Source of the DNA: NIOZ-UU13 sp964444135
Lineage (GTDB): Bacteria; Planctomycetota; Phycisphaerae; Sedimentisphaerales; Anaerobacaceae
Reading direction: 5' to 3'
Assembly (NCBI GenBank): GCA_964444135.1
Contig: CAYUFX010000031.1
Coordinates: forward strand, 1-46,561
Length of the DNA: 46,561 bases
Numbering within the stretch: the first letter of the stretch is position 1; every line of letters starts with the position of its first letter. This document shows, in pieces, positions 1 through 8,735 of this stretch. The notes under the pieces were generated by a model. That model was not told where the DNA came from. It did no database searches and saw only the letters and a program-made list of their open reading frames with translations. The position numbers were made by a program, and so were the translations under genes.

Positions 1-516
1 TTCTCAGCGAAGTTTCTGCAAACGTGTGAAGAATCTTAAGAACGGCAGCGGAAGCGACGACCGTCTCAATGGCCCATTTTTCCTGCAGAGGGGTATAACG
101 GTTTTCGATGACAGCGATCGGGATTGCATGACTGGCTCCCGCGGTAAGGACTGGTTAATATCATTTGATGGTGATAAACTCACCGATAACAAGAACAAAG
201 ATAACGGCAACTGTCAGCATCAGTATCAATGCTCCATTTGGAAACTGCTGACTCGTTTGTATTGGAACAAATTTGATTGTTGTGAGAAATACAGGTAGAT
301 AGAAAGGGGATTGTAGTATAAGACGAATCCTCGCTCTTGTCCAAGATAATGATTTTTTTCAGGTGGTGCAAGGAATCTTTCGCACATTTTTAGATAAGTC
401 TTTCATCTGGTCGTACCTTAGTCTGGCCACCCCTATTATACGTGTTTAGCCTGAAGTTTTAGTTTTTGGGGCGATACATCCGATAATATAAATAGCAACG
501 ATATGCAGAGAAAGTT
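1..516. other. Left-edge region without a supportable gene
   Basis: I find no convincing gene here. The minus strand is open from about 358 to 161 without a usable start codon; its end encodes a very hydrophobic stretch (core LMLTVAVIFVLVIGEF) that could be a membrane-segment relic. A second minus-strand open stretch runs off the left edge below about 157. T-rich DNA can produce such hydrophobic frames by chance. The last ~90 bases before the IS66 fragment may hold that element's left end, but I cannot define a terminal repeat because the right end is missing. Confidence 0.3.
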
Positions 517-1143
517 ATGGATGATCGCACAAAAGCTGTTATAGATGAATTACGAGCTGAAGTCAAACGCCTCAAAGAGCGAATAGAATCACTCGAACAG
601 GAAAACCGCCAGTTGCGAGAAGAATTGGAAAAGGCTCAGCAGCAGATGGCCCGCCAGGCCGCTCCTTTCCGCCGAGAAGAACGAAAAAAGATTCCTCCGG
701 ATGAACACAAACCTCCGGGACGAAAGGCGGGGCATCCGGGTTCTTATCGTAAGGAACCTGATCATATAGATGAAACAATAGAATTGCCGTTGGACAACTG
801 TCCGAAGTGCTCGGGACCCCTAACGGATATCGAGCGTATGGAGCAAATAATCGAAGAGATACCGCCTGTTCGACCGCACGTGGTCAAAGTTATAACCTAC
901 CGTGGCCGGTGTCCTTGCTGTGGAGTGGTCGAGACGCATCATCCACTGCAAACCTCTTACGGCCAGGGGGCGGCTAAGGTGCAGTTAGGTCCGCGAGCGT
1001 TGGCATTGGCAGCTTGTCTTAACAAGGTACACGGTCTTACGGTGCGTAAAACGTGCAGGGTTTTACATGATTTGTGTGGTTTGCGTATAACTGGTAATCG
1101 GCAGGTAAAACAGCCACACGAAAATGCTCTAATTTGGCAATGA
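517..1143 (+). pseudogene. IS66-family transposase (TnpC), N-terminal fragment
   Basis: This 208-residue product matches the N-terminal part of IS66-type DDE transposases, which are normally about 450-530 residues. Residues 8-47 form a Leu-rich coiled coil (the IS66 leucine zipper). A basic Pro/Gly linker follows (KPPGRKAGHPG, about 65-75). Then comes the IS66 zinc-finger region with Cys pairs at 95/98 (CPKC) and 132/134/135 (CPCC). The stretch at 157-192, with a conserved Leu/Ala-rich run and 'HGLTVRKTCRVLHDL', is the start of the core domain. Similarity stops at about residue 193, and the last 15 residues look like random read-through to a stop. The catalytic DDE core and the accessory genes tnpA and tnpB are absent, so this is a dead remnant. 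Confidence 0.88.
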
Positions 1144-1313
1144 AAGCCTTATTGTTCATAACTACCCATCAAAGCAGCTTTTAGTCACCTCAAAATGCCC
1201 AAACAACTGACTCCTTGCGGAATCCCTGCCCTTGGGTAGTACCTTACGACATTTTAATTTGTGGATATAGGTTGTTCCCGTTTGATGCGGAATTCAGCCA
1301 ATTAACAAACTGG

Positions 1314-1333
1314 ATTCCCGCTTTCGCGGGAAT
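1314..1333. repeat. REP-like short palindrome (attcccgc-N4-gcgggaat)
   Basis: This is a perfect 8-bp inverted repeat with a 4-base loop (tttc). Together with its flanks it would translate as 'WIPAFAGMT', a peptide often seen when dispersed intergenic palindromes are wrongly called as coding. It is the only copy I noticed in the window. It lies between the IS66 remnant and the CotH gene and argues against the small ORF spanning it being real. Confidence 0.7.
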
Positions 1334-1374
1334 GACAACTCACAAAATCAAATGTCATAGAGTAGTAGGGACTA

Positions 1375-1403
1375 TTGTGAGATATCGCTTGGTATGTTAT
1401 AAT
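1375..1403 (+). promoter_or_regulatory. Candidate sigma70-type promoter for the CotH gene
   Basis: TTGTGA (1375-1380) is separated by exactly 17 bases from TATAAT (1398-1403), a perfect -10 box. It lies about 80 bases upstream of the ATG at 1487. The gene has a strong ribosome-binding site, AAGGAGG, at 1468-1474. Confidence 0.5.
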
Positions 1404-1486
1404 ATCTTGTGTCGTTATAAATCTTATCGGCTGTTAAAAGTGGTGTTTATGATTTGCTGGTCTGAACAAGGAGGAATGCTATTCAT

Positions 1487-4477
1487 ATGAGATATTCGCG
1501 GACTCTTGCTTTTCTTGTGGTATTCAATCTCACCCTCAGCCTTTATACTATGGGCCGGGCACAGGAGCTAATCCGGATAAACGAGTTCATGGCCGTGAAC
1601 GATAACGGCCTTGATGACGAGGACCGGGATGAAGAGGACTGGATCGAGCTCTACAATGCCGGAATGAACTCGGTTGACTTGGAGGGGTGGTATCTAACGG
1701 ATGACATCAACAACCTGACGCAGTGGGCGTTTCCGGAGGTGACGCTCGCGCCCGATGCTTACTTGGTTGTCTTTGCCTCGGGAAAAAATCGTAGATATCC
1801 CTTGGTAGTGTTGCACACCAATTTTAAACTAAAAGGTGGTGGCGAGTATCTGGGATTGGTCCGTCCGGACGGTAAGACCGTGGTTTCGGAGTTCTTTCCG
1901 TGGTATCCGAAACAGGCCCCCGATATTTCTTATGGCCCCATTGGCAGTACCACGGAAACAATGCTCTTAATGTCTGGGGCGCCGGCCAAGGCCCTGGTAC
2001 CCCTTAACAATGCCCTGGAACCGAACCCACGGCGTTCGGAGACGCTGCGTCCCTGGACGCAAGAAGACTCGGATGATTCATCCTGGCAGACAGGCACCAC
2101 CGGTGTCGGTTATGATTACCCGGGACTGGTTGGTTTGGATGTCTCGGCGATGCGAAACGTCAATACCACGGTGTATATTCGCGTGCCCTTCGTGGTGGAG
2201 GACCCCTCGGCGTTCCGAGCCTTGACCTTGCGTATGCGTTTTGACGATGGGATGATTGCCTATATCAACGGGCGGGAGGTGGCACGGAACAATGCTCCGG
2301 GCCCGGGCTCAGAGAGCTGGAACTCCAGTGCATCAACCAATCGGTCCGACAGCATCGCTGTTCAATCGGTTGATTTTACTATCCCGCAATTCGACTTTCT
2401 CCATGTGGGGACCAACCTGCTGGCCGTGCAGGGGCTGAACTATCAGGCGAATGACTCGGACCTGCTGGTCGTTCCAGAGTTGCTCGCTACGCTCGCTACA
2501 GCAGACGAAACGTCATGTCAGTATTTCCCGGTACCGACGCCTGGAAAGCCGAACAGCATCGGTATCGATATTCTGGGGCCGATCATTTCCGATACGGACC
2601 ACTATCCGCGCATACCCACTGAAAATGAGGACCTGCAGATCACGGCCCGGATCGAGCCGTCCTTCGATCCCATTGATACCGTCATGTTGTACTATCGTGT
2701 GATGTTTAATCGCGAAGGGAGCGTTCCATTACTGGATGATGGTACGGGCGGCGATAGCGAAAGCGAGGATGGGCTTTACAGTGTGAGAATCCCGGCTTGG
2801 AGGTTTAAAGCGGGGCAGATGGTCAGATGGTTCATTACGGCCACAGACACAGCCGGACGCAAATCACGGTTTCCAGCTTACACCGATCCGCTGAATTCCC
2901 CACAGTATTGCGGGACTGTAGTGGATGACCCGAATCTGACTAATCCGTTACCGGTGCTGCATTGGTTTATCCAGTATCCGCAAGCCGCCAACACCGATGC
3001 CGGAACCCGCTGCACGCTCTTTTACGATGGTGAGTTTTACGATAATGTGTGGATTAATATTCATGGTCAATCCAGTCGTGGTTTTCCGAAAAAGAGCTAC
3101 GACATCGATTTCCATCCTGGTCATAACTTCAAATGGGCCCCGGGACAACCGCGTGCCGATGACATCAACCTGATGACGACCTATCCGGACAAGGCGCACA
3201 TGCGCAACATACTGGCCTATGAGACATATCGGGATGCGGATTGTCCCTATCACTGGGTTTTTCCGGTACGGGTCCAACAAAACGGGGCCTTTTGGGGCAC
3301 AGCCCATGTGATGGAGAACGGCGATGAAGATTGGCTGATTCGGATGAGCTTGAATGCCGAGGGAGCCCTTTACAAGATGTATAACAGATTTGACAGTGCG
3401 AGTAGCGCCTATAATGGTGCCGAAAAGAAGACACGCAAGTATGAAGACAACTCGGATTTGTTGGCACTCTACGACGGCCTCAGCCTCGGGGGCGAAGCGC
3501 GCCGCCGATATCTCTATGACAATGTGGATGTCGCGCAGGTCGTCAACTTCCTGGCTGTACACATAATCACTGGAGACATCGACTGCTGCCACAAAAACTA
3601 CTACCTATACCGTGATACGGGCGCCAGCAATGAATGGCAGATGTGGCCGTGGGACGTGGACCTGAGCTTCGGACGAGTGTGGAATTCCACAGAGACTTAC
3701 TGGAACGAGAACCTTGTTCCAAATACGGGGCTGTTTGTCGGTAGAAACAACCGTGTCCCAGATGCCATTTTTAATACCCCGGAAACACGACAGATGTATT
3801 TGCGCCGTATAAGAACGCTCATGGATGAGCTCCTCAAAGCACCGGACACGCCGGAGGAGGAACTGTATTTTGAGCCGAGCATTGATATGTTGGCAGCTCT
3901 CATTGCTCCGGATGCGGCCTTAGACGCCGCTAAATGGGGCTCGCACGCCTGGGGTAATGGTTCAACGGCTCCTTGTTGTCCCCAATCGTTGCCGGAAGCC
4001 GTCGAAGAGCTGAAGTACTACTACCTACCTGAGCGTCGGCGTCAACTATTCAATGGCTTAGCTACCGGGGCCAATGAAATACCCAATGCCCAACCGGTCG
4101 GTACGGTTATTAACTTCGGTACTATTGATACCAACCCTGCCAGTGGTAATCTGGATGAGCAGTACATACAACTGCAAAATCCCAATCATTTCGCTGTAGA
4201 TATTTCCGGCTGGACACTTAGTAGTGGGCAAGATCCCAACGCCCATCTTTTTACGTTCCACGGTGGTACGGTCATTCCTGCAAATGGGACTATTTACGTT
4301 GCCGCCAACAGGATAGCTCTTCGCTCACGGAATTCATCTATCAGAGGCGGTCCAATATTGTTTATTGTTGGTGACTTCAGTGGTCGGCTTGCAACTCGAG
4401 ATGAAACGCTTTACTTGACCGACCGGCAGCAAATGACGGTAGATTTCGTCAAAACAACCCAAACCGGCAGGCGGTGA
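1487..4477 (+). CDS. Secreted CotH-kinase-family protein with lamin-tail domains
   Basis: This 996-residue exported protein has a hydrophobic signal sequence (residues 1-25, cleavage near GRA-QE). A lamin-tail domain follows at about 26-115 (starting INEFMAVND; includes DWIELYN). A beta-sandwich module (about 190-345, 'FDDGMIAYINGREV') and a short Ig-like stretch (about 357-460) come next. The CotH fold spans about 490-800, marked by HGQSSRGFPKKSYDIDF, NLMTTYPDKAHMRN and the late metal-site-like WPWDVDLSFGR. A second lamin-tail domain begins at about residue 870. CotH proteins are atypical protein kinases, best known from spore coats. In planctomycetes they are common as large secreted proteins of unknown role. 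No C-terminal sorting signal is visible, and the second lamin-tail domain ends abruptly, so the 3' end may be truncated. The start is supported by AAGGAGG 12 bases upstream. Confidence 0.9.
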   Translation: MRYSRTLAFLVVFNLTLSLYTMGRAQELIRINEFMAVNDNGLDDEDRDEEDWIELYNAGMNSVDLEGWYLTDDINNLTQWAFPEVTLAPDAYLVVFASGKNRRYPLVVLHTNFKLKGGGEYLGLVRPDGKTVVSEFFPWYPKQAPDISYGPIGSTTETMLLMSGAPAKALVPLNNALEPNPRRSETLRPWTQEDSDDSSWQTGTTGVGYDYPGLVGLDVSAMRNVNTTVYIRVPFVVEDPSAFRALTLRMRFDDGMIAYINGREVARNNAPGPGSESWNSSASTNRSDSIAVQSVDFTIPQFDFLHVGTNLLAVQGLNYQANDSDLLVVPELLATLATADETSCQYFPVPTPGKPNSIGIDILGPIISDTDHYPRIPTENEDLQITARIEPSFDPIDTVMLYYRVMFNREGSVPLLDDGTGGDSESEDGLYSVRIPAWRFKAGQMVRWFITATDTAGRKSRFPAYTDPLNSPQYCGTVVDDPNLTNPLPVLHWFIQYPQAANTDAGTRCTLFYDGEFYDNVWINIHGQSSRGFPKKSYDIDFHPGHNFKWAPGQPRADDINLMTTYPDKAHMRNILAYETYRDADCPYHWVFPVRVQQNGAFWGTAHVMENGDEDWLIRMSLNAEGALYKMYNRFDSASSAYNGAEKKTRKYEDNSDLLALYDGLSLGGEARRRYLYDNVDVAQVVNFLAVHIITGDIDCCHKNYYLYRDTGASNEWQMWPWDVDLSFGRVWNSTETYWNENLVPNTGLFVGRNNRVPDAIFNTPETRQMYLRRIRTLMDELLKAPDTPEEELYFEPSIDMLAALIAPDAALDAAKWGSHAWGNGSTAPCCPQSLPEAVEELKYYYLPERRRQLFNGLATGANEIPNAQPVGTVINFGTIDTNPASGNLDEQYIQLQNPNHFAVDISGWTLSSGQDPNAHLFTFHGGTVIPANGTIYVAANRIALRSRNSSIRGGPILFIVGDFSGRLATRDETLYLTDRQQMTVDFVKTTQTGRR

Positions 4478-5104
4478 TGGCGAAGGGGTAAATACACCTG
4501 CACAGGCCACGTATGACGCAGGAGGTCGTATCGGTCATCGAAAACGTTGCCAATTTTTATGATTTTTGTAAGGTATTTGCCTTAGATAACTTACGAAGTG
4601 AACATTTTTGCCGAATTGGCAGATAACGGGCTTTCTGGTTGTATACTTCTACTCGCGAAAATGGGGCCATTTCGGGCCCCATCCCTGCGGGTACTGGCCT
4701 GATTAGCTGGAAGGACCGGTCCAAAATTTTTCAGAAAATATGTAGTCACCGCTATTAACAACTTTGTTCATATGTGATACCCTTTCATAAGAGCAGCGGT
4801 GGAGTATTACGAAAAAACATATCAAATCAATCATCTGGATAAAAACGATATATGAGAGATGATGGACGAGAAAATTAGTGGATTTGCGAACGGGCGAGGC
4901 AGGGATTCGGCGTATATTTTCCTTGACGAAAAGGCCGTCAATTTGGTATAAGAATATTTATAGGAGCTTATATCAATAGAGGCAAACGTCTGTGGGTTTT
5001 TTCATGCATACAAATTCCTGTATTGAAGTAGGTTTATAAAAGAGAATAGCACCACGTGAAAAGCAGGCCGTTAAAAAGCACTGGAGAAATGGAACAACTT
5101 TTGG
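4478..5104. other. Intergenic region between convergent genes
   Basis: This 627-bp AT-rich region separates the convergent CotH and GH78 genes. I see no protein-like frame. The only clear structure is the hairpin at 4661-4682, listed separately. Confidence 0.6.
4661..4682 (-). terminator. Hairpin, possible terminator for the leftward transcript
   Basis: A perfect 8-bp stem (ATGGGGCC / GGCCCCAT) encloses a 6-base loop. Read on the minus strand it is followed by TTTTCGCG, a short T tract, so it could end transcripts coming leftward from the GH78 gene, although it lies about 420 bases past that stop codon. On the plus strand no T tract follows. Confidence 0.4.
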
Positions 5105-8014
5105 TTATAAGGCTGCCTCAAAGTTGTAGTGGCCGGGCTTAATTTCAAGTACAGAAAACTCCTTTGTGTCACGCAGGTGTTTAATGCTGTTAGCCTGGGC
5201 TATGGGGACGTTTCCTTCTTTGATTGATTTAGGATCCTTAGTCGGCAAGTAGAGCGTTGCGGTTGTATTAGGCGGAACAGACACTATTAATTTGAGTTTT
5301 CCGTTAAGAATCTGCCATTCACTTCGGATTGTACCATACGGGGATTCGAGTCTGGCTTTGACCCGATCGAGAGGCTGGTTTCTGATTATTCCAGGCTTGA
5401 TAAGGAAATGCTTGTATCCTGGACTGTTCGGGTCGGGCTTGATACCCCCCAGCCCTTCGATGAACCAGGCTCCGATATGTAAATACGAACTATGCAGACG
5501 AGAATTACTGCCATCCCAGGCCTCCCAGAGGGTTGTGGCTCCGCGTTGCAGCATATCACCCCAGCCTGGATAGTCCTTTTTAGTAGCCATTTCAAACAAT
5601 AGGTCTGGACGATCGAACTCCAGTAGATTCTTGACAATGAAATAACCACCGGTAATCCCGCCCCAGAAGTGTCCCCGGCGATGGATAAGAATCTCGTCTT
5701 CAAAACGTTTCCATACTGCCGGTCGAACTTCCTCGGGAGGCAGTCCTACCAATAGCGCAATAGCAAGGTAAGCCTGCAGGTTATTCACGTAGCCGTTTTC
5801 CTGAGGATTGAAGAATTCCTTGTGCACAGCTCGGGCTATAACTACCGCCCGACTAAGATATCTCGCAGCGACATCCTTCTTTCCCAAAGCATCGGCGATC
5901 CGCGCTGCCGTTTGCAGATTGTATATCCAATAGCAATTGTTAAAAAATAAGGTCTCACGCGTGTCACCATTGACTCCCTGTGCTCCCGGCCAGAGCCAAT
6001 CGCCCAAGAAGTCCCACTCTCCACCCCAGCGAACAAGCATATTATTCTTTGACTTTGTTTCAAGGAAGGCCAGCCAGCGCTCGATCGTCTCAAAGTTCTC
6101 TTCAAGTATGCGGATGTCACCATAGTGTCGATAAACATACCAGGGCAGGGTGACACAAATTCCGCTCCAGGCGGGTCCACCGCCGCCCCAGTAAGTAGGA
6201 GCGGTATACGGCAGATTACCGGCCTGCGTCGGGGCGTTTTGGTTCGTTGATTTTTCACCAAGGCCCCAGGCAGTCTCTTTGCCCTGTACGTCACGCCAAT
6301 CCTGGGTCCATTTTGTATAGAAAGCCCCCAGATGGTAATTGTTCAGCGCCGTCTGTATTGTGGCGTGGGCGTCGCCGCCGTAGCCCATGCGTTCGCGCTG
6401 AGGGCAGTCGACAACATAACCACCGAGACTGAGATTCTCAAAAGTCCACAGCACAATGTTATAAATGTCGTTAAGCAGCTTGTTAGAACACTCAAACCAG
6501 CCTGCCCTTTGAAAGTCGGTCCGCACCAGATAACCACGAATATCCTGTAAGGCCGGCTTGTACCCTAAACCTTTGATGAAAATCCATCGCCCTGAGCCAT
6601 AATTGAAACGGTTGCGAAAAGTGCCCTGCCTGCCGGGTCCGATGCGGTATGCGCTGTGGAGCCGATGGGTTATTAACTCCTCTTTGCGTTCCGAGAATTG
6701 TAATTCGATAATGTCACCCTGTTGTCCCTTCACATCGATTTCAACAAAACCGACAAAATTTACCCCCATATCAACGCGATAGCCCCCGCTTTCGACTTTC
6801 TCAATGGCGATAGGTTTGATCTTTTGGATACGGCGATTGGGTTCGACCGTTTGAGCCGACAGCAACAGTTTGGGATGATACACGGTAGCTGACTTCCATC
6901 CCGTATCGTCCAAATCGGCACCGTACCAGTTTGGTAATTCCTTATTGGCATCATAATATTCGCCGCCGAAGTTCATAAACATCCATGTTCCTAACAGAAC
7001 GTTCGGGCTGGGATCAGTTTTCCACGTTTCGTCAGTGATCAAACGTTGTCTTCGCCCATCTCGCATTTCGATGTGGGCCTGAGCAATGACTATTGGTGTT
7101 TGTGGTTTGTCGTCAGTCTTGTACAGCGGGAAGATGGACCACGATGTGCCCAGCCATAGGCCAATCACGTTGCGGCCAGGTCGCAGATGATCGGCAATTT
7201 CGTAAGTCACGTAACGCGCCCGCTTTGTATGATCGGCCACGCTCGGCATCAGAACCGTATCTGTCACCTTCTTTCCATTCACATAGAGTTCATGGTAACC
7301 CACAGACGCTACGTACATCGTTGCCCACCGGGGTTTGTCTCTTAAGATAATTTCCTTACGAAACCAGGGTTCAGATAGGTAGTTACCTTCCGGAGGCAAC
7401 TCCTTAACCTCAACGAACTGCTGATCCGTGCCTATCCATTTGGCTGACCAGTCTGATGGATTCAATAATCCCATTGTCCATTGAGTTGATGCGCTCCAGG
7501 CCGAGAACACTCCGTGATTATCGCGTACTCGTACCTTCCAATAGCAGCGCATGCCGGATGACAGGGCAGAGCCGTGATAGATAACGAGGTTCGATTGGTC
7601 AGACTTGATTTCGCCCGAATCCCATAGGTCGCCTCTGTCCCGGGCAAGCAATTCCTCCGAACTGGCCGCCAGAATATGGTAAGCCCTCTGTGCTTGTCCA
7701 CGTGTTTTCTGCTCAGTTGCCTTAAGCTTCCAGCTAAGCCGCGGTCGCTTCACATCAATACCTAAGGGGTTGGTCAGGTATTCGCATCGCAAGTCGGTCG
7801 GTGTTATGCTCGCGGTAACGAATGGAGTTCGTTGCCCGTAACCGCTACTCTCGGCAACCGCAAGCATTGTATCTTTTCGTAATTTGTGTGTACTATTATC
7901 AGCCTGTATAGTTGCACAGAAGACAAGGACCATCAATACCGTAACTGTTTTCCTTGAGCTTGACAGGCTCTCAAGCTGGAATTTTCCGCAACTCGGTAGT
8001 CTTTTTCTTTTCAT
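5105..8014 (-). CDS. GH78 alpha-L-rhamnosidase, secreted
   Basis: This 969-residue enzyme hydrolyses terminal alpha-L-rhamnose, for example from rhamnogalacturonan or plant glycosides. The N-terminal 'DLRCEYLTNPLGID...RPRLSW' block is the family's Fn3-like domain. The jelly-roll modules follow, with 'MYVASVGYHELYVNGKKV' in the middle. The (alpha/alpha)6 catalytic barrel contains DCPQRERMGYGGDA, whose Glu541 is the expected general acid, and TTLWEAWDG, whose Glu831 is the expected base. A beta-sandwich ends the protein. I start at 8014 rather than the in-frame ATG at 8053: the 8014 ATG has GGGAG eight bases upstream and opens a basic plus hydrophobic signal peptide (MKRKRLPSCGK..., core VTVLMVLVFCATIQA). 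Exact substrate specificity cannot be read from sequence. It lies near PL11, which fits rhamnogalacturonan degradation. Confidence 0.93.
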   Translation of the reverse strand: MKRKRLPSCGKFQLESLSSSRKTVTVLMVLVFCATIQADNSTHKLRKDTMLAVAESSGYGQRTPFVTASITPTDLRCEYLTNPLGIDVKRPRLSWKLKATEQKTRGQAQRAYHILAASSEELLARDRGDLWDSGEIKSDQSNLVIYHGSALSSGMRCYWKVRVRDNHGVFSAWSASTQWTMGLLNPSDWSAKWIGTDQQFVEVKELPPEGNYLSEPWFRKEIILRDKPRWATMYVASVGYHELYVNGKKVTDTVLMPSVADHTKRARYVTYEIADHLRPGRNVIGLWLGTSWSIFPLYKTDDKPQTPIVIAQAHIEMRDGRRQRLITDETWKTDPSPNVLLGTWMFMNFGGEYYDANKELPNWYGADLDDTGWKSATVYHPKLLLSAQTVEPNRRIQKIKPIAIEKVESGGYRVDMGVNFVGFVEIDVKGQQGDIIELQFSERKEELITHRLHSAYRIGPGRQGTFRNRFNYGSGRWIFIKGLGYKPALQDIRGYLVRTDFQRAGWFECSNKLLNDIYNIVLWTFENLSLGGYVVDCPQRERMGYGGDAHATIQTALNNYHLGAFYTKWTQDWRDVQGKETAWGLGEKSTNQNAPTQAGNLPYTAPTYWGGGGPAWSGICVTLPWYVYRHYGDIRILEENFETIERWLAFLETKSKNNMLVRWGGEWDFLGDWLWPGAQGVNGDTRETLFFNNCYWIYNLQTAARIADALGKKDVAARYLSRAVVIARAVHKEFFNPQENGYVNNLQAYLAIALLVGLPPEEVRPAVWKRFEDEILIHRRGHFWGGITGGYFIVKNLLEFDRPDLLFEMATKKDYPGWGDMLQRGATTLWEAWDGSNSRLHSSYLHIGAWFIEGLGGIKPDPNSPGYKHFLIKPGIIRNQPLDRVKARLESPYGTIRSEWQILNGKLKLIVSVPPNTTATLYLPTKDPKSIKEGNVPIAQANSIKHLRDTKEFSVLEIKPGHYNFEAAL

Positions 8015-8065
8015 TTGTTTATCTCCCGTGAAAAGTCTATGCCAATTTGACAAATCTTCCCGTTT

Positions 8066-8093
8066 CTTATAGTGGTAAAAGACGAAGTCTTAA
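8066..8093 (-). promoter_or_regulatory. Candidate promoter for the GH78 gene
   Basis: On the minus strand TTAAGA (8093-8088) is followed after 16 bases by TATAAG (8071-8066), about 50 bases upstream of the chosen GH78 start. The match to the sigma70 consensus is only moderate. Confidence 0.33.
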
Positions 8094-8298
8094 TTAGTAC
8101 GACCCAAGGCAACATCTCTTGCTTCCTGATTGAATCGTCCCTTTTCTCCAGAAATCATTCTCACCTTCACAATTTATATTCTCATCGGTGAAATTGCGCC
8201 CCAAATTACCAAATCTGGTCGACCGGCACAATATTAAAAAAATATGAGTCTTACGCGACACGTCAATCTGCGCTCCCCACCACGATATGGAGCGAACG

Positions 8299-8532
8299 TT
8301 AATAAAGCAAGGGACGGTTGACCTTACGGATCCAGAGTTTATCGGTTTTGATGGACGGTCTGTCTGTAATCCTGCCTTTGGTGTTGAAGAGCAGTTGCTT
8401 GACGCCATTTCTATCCATGCGGATGCCGAACAGGTAGTGAATGATATTGAAGCAAACGAAGCCGGCCTGTTGACCAGGTATCATACCCGAAAAATCCAGA
8501 TCTTTGACGACAGTGCCTTGACCGTTTTCCAT
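8299..8532 (-). pseudogene. Relic of a GH43-type C-terminal beta-sandwich domain
   Basis: The 77-residue frame begins near 'TVVKDLDFSGMIPGQQAGF' and continues with GIRMDRNGVKQLLFN and 'IKTDKLWIRK'. This resembles the C-terminal beta-sandwich (GH43_C2/DUF1349-like) of GH43 arabinofuranosidases/xylosidases, where 'L.FSGM..GQ.AGL' and 'GVR.D..G...L' are typical. No catalytic five-bladed propeller lies upstream; instead a VCBS-type fragment abuts at 8532. Downstream, similar sequence seems to continue only in other frames. I read it as the decayed tail of a lost gene. The family assignment is by motif memory only. Confidence 0.45.
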
Positions 8533-8735
8533 TAATTATCCTTAATGTCATTTCTCCAAAAATCCACGTGGTAAGCAGGGCTGTCTGCATTCCAGACTTT
8601 GTTGACGATATCCATATCCCCATCTCCGTCCACGTCGGGAAGAACAGCATCATGCCAGCCGGGATTGTCCTCGTGTATCACGATGGGTTTAAAAAGGGGA
8701 CTGGTGCGAATGGCATGAAGATAAGCAATTCTCAT
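8532..8735 (-). pseudogene. VCBS/FG-GAP repeat protein fragment
   Basis: The 67-residue frame contains GWHDAVLPDVDGDGDMDIVNK followed by 'YHVDFWRND', a typical VCBS (FG-GAP-like) calcium-binding propeller blade with a DxDGDGDxD loop. Such blades occur in multiples in secreted planctomycete proteins. Here there is only one, with the IS4 transposase end overlapping its start and the GH43-like relic at its end. The ATG at 8735 probably arose by chance at the junction. Confidence 0.55.

Noticed and set aside
161..358. Minus-strand hydrophobic open frame ending at 161
   Set aside because: It has no start codon or ribosome-binding site, and T-rich DNA easily yields hydrophobic runs. It is kept only as a possible relic.
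1215..1490. 91-codon plus-strand ORF before the CotH gene
   Set aside because: It contains WIPAFAGMT, the translation of a dispersed palindrome, overlaps a promoter-like sequence and has no family features.
2948..3592. 214-codon minus-strand ORF inside the CotH gene
   Set aside because: It is an antisense shadow of a well-supported coding frame.
8287..8535. 82-codon plus-strand ORF opposite the GH43-like relic
   Set aside because: The minus strand reads as a recognisable beta-sandwich fragment, so the plus frame is an antisense shadow.
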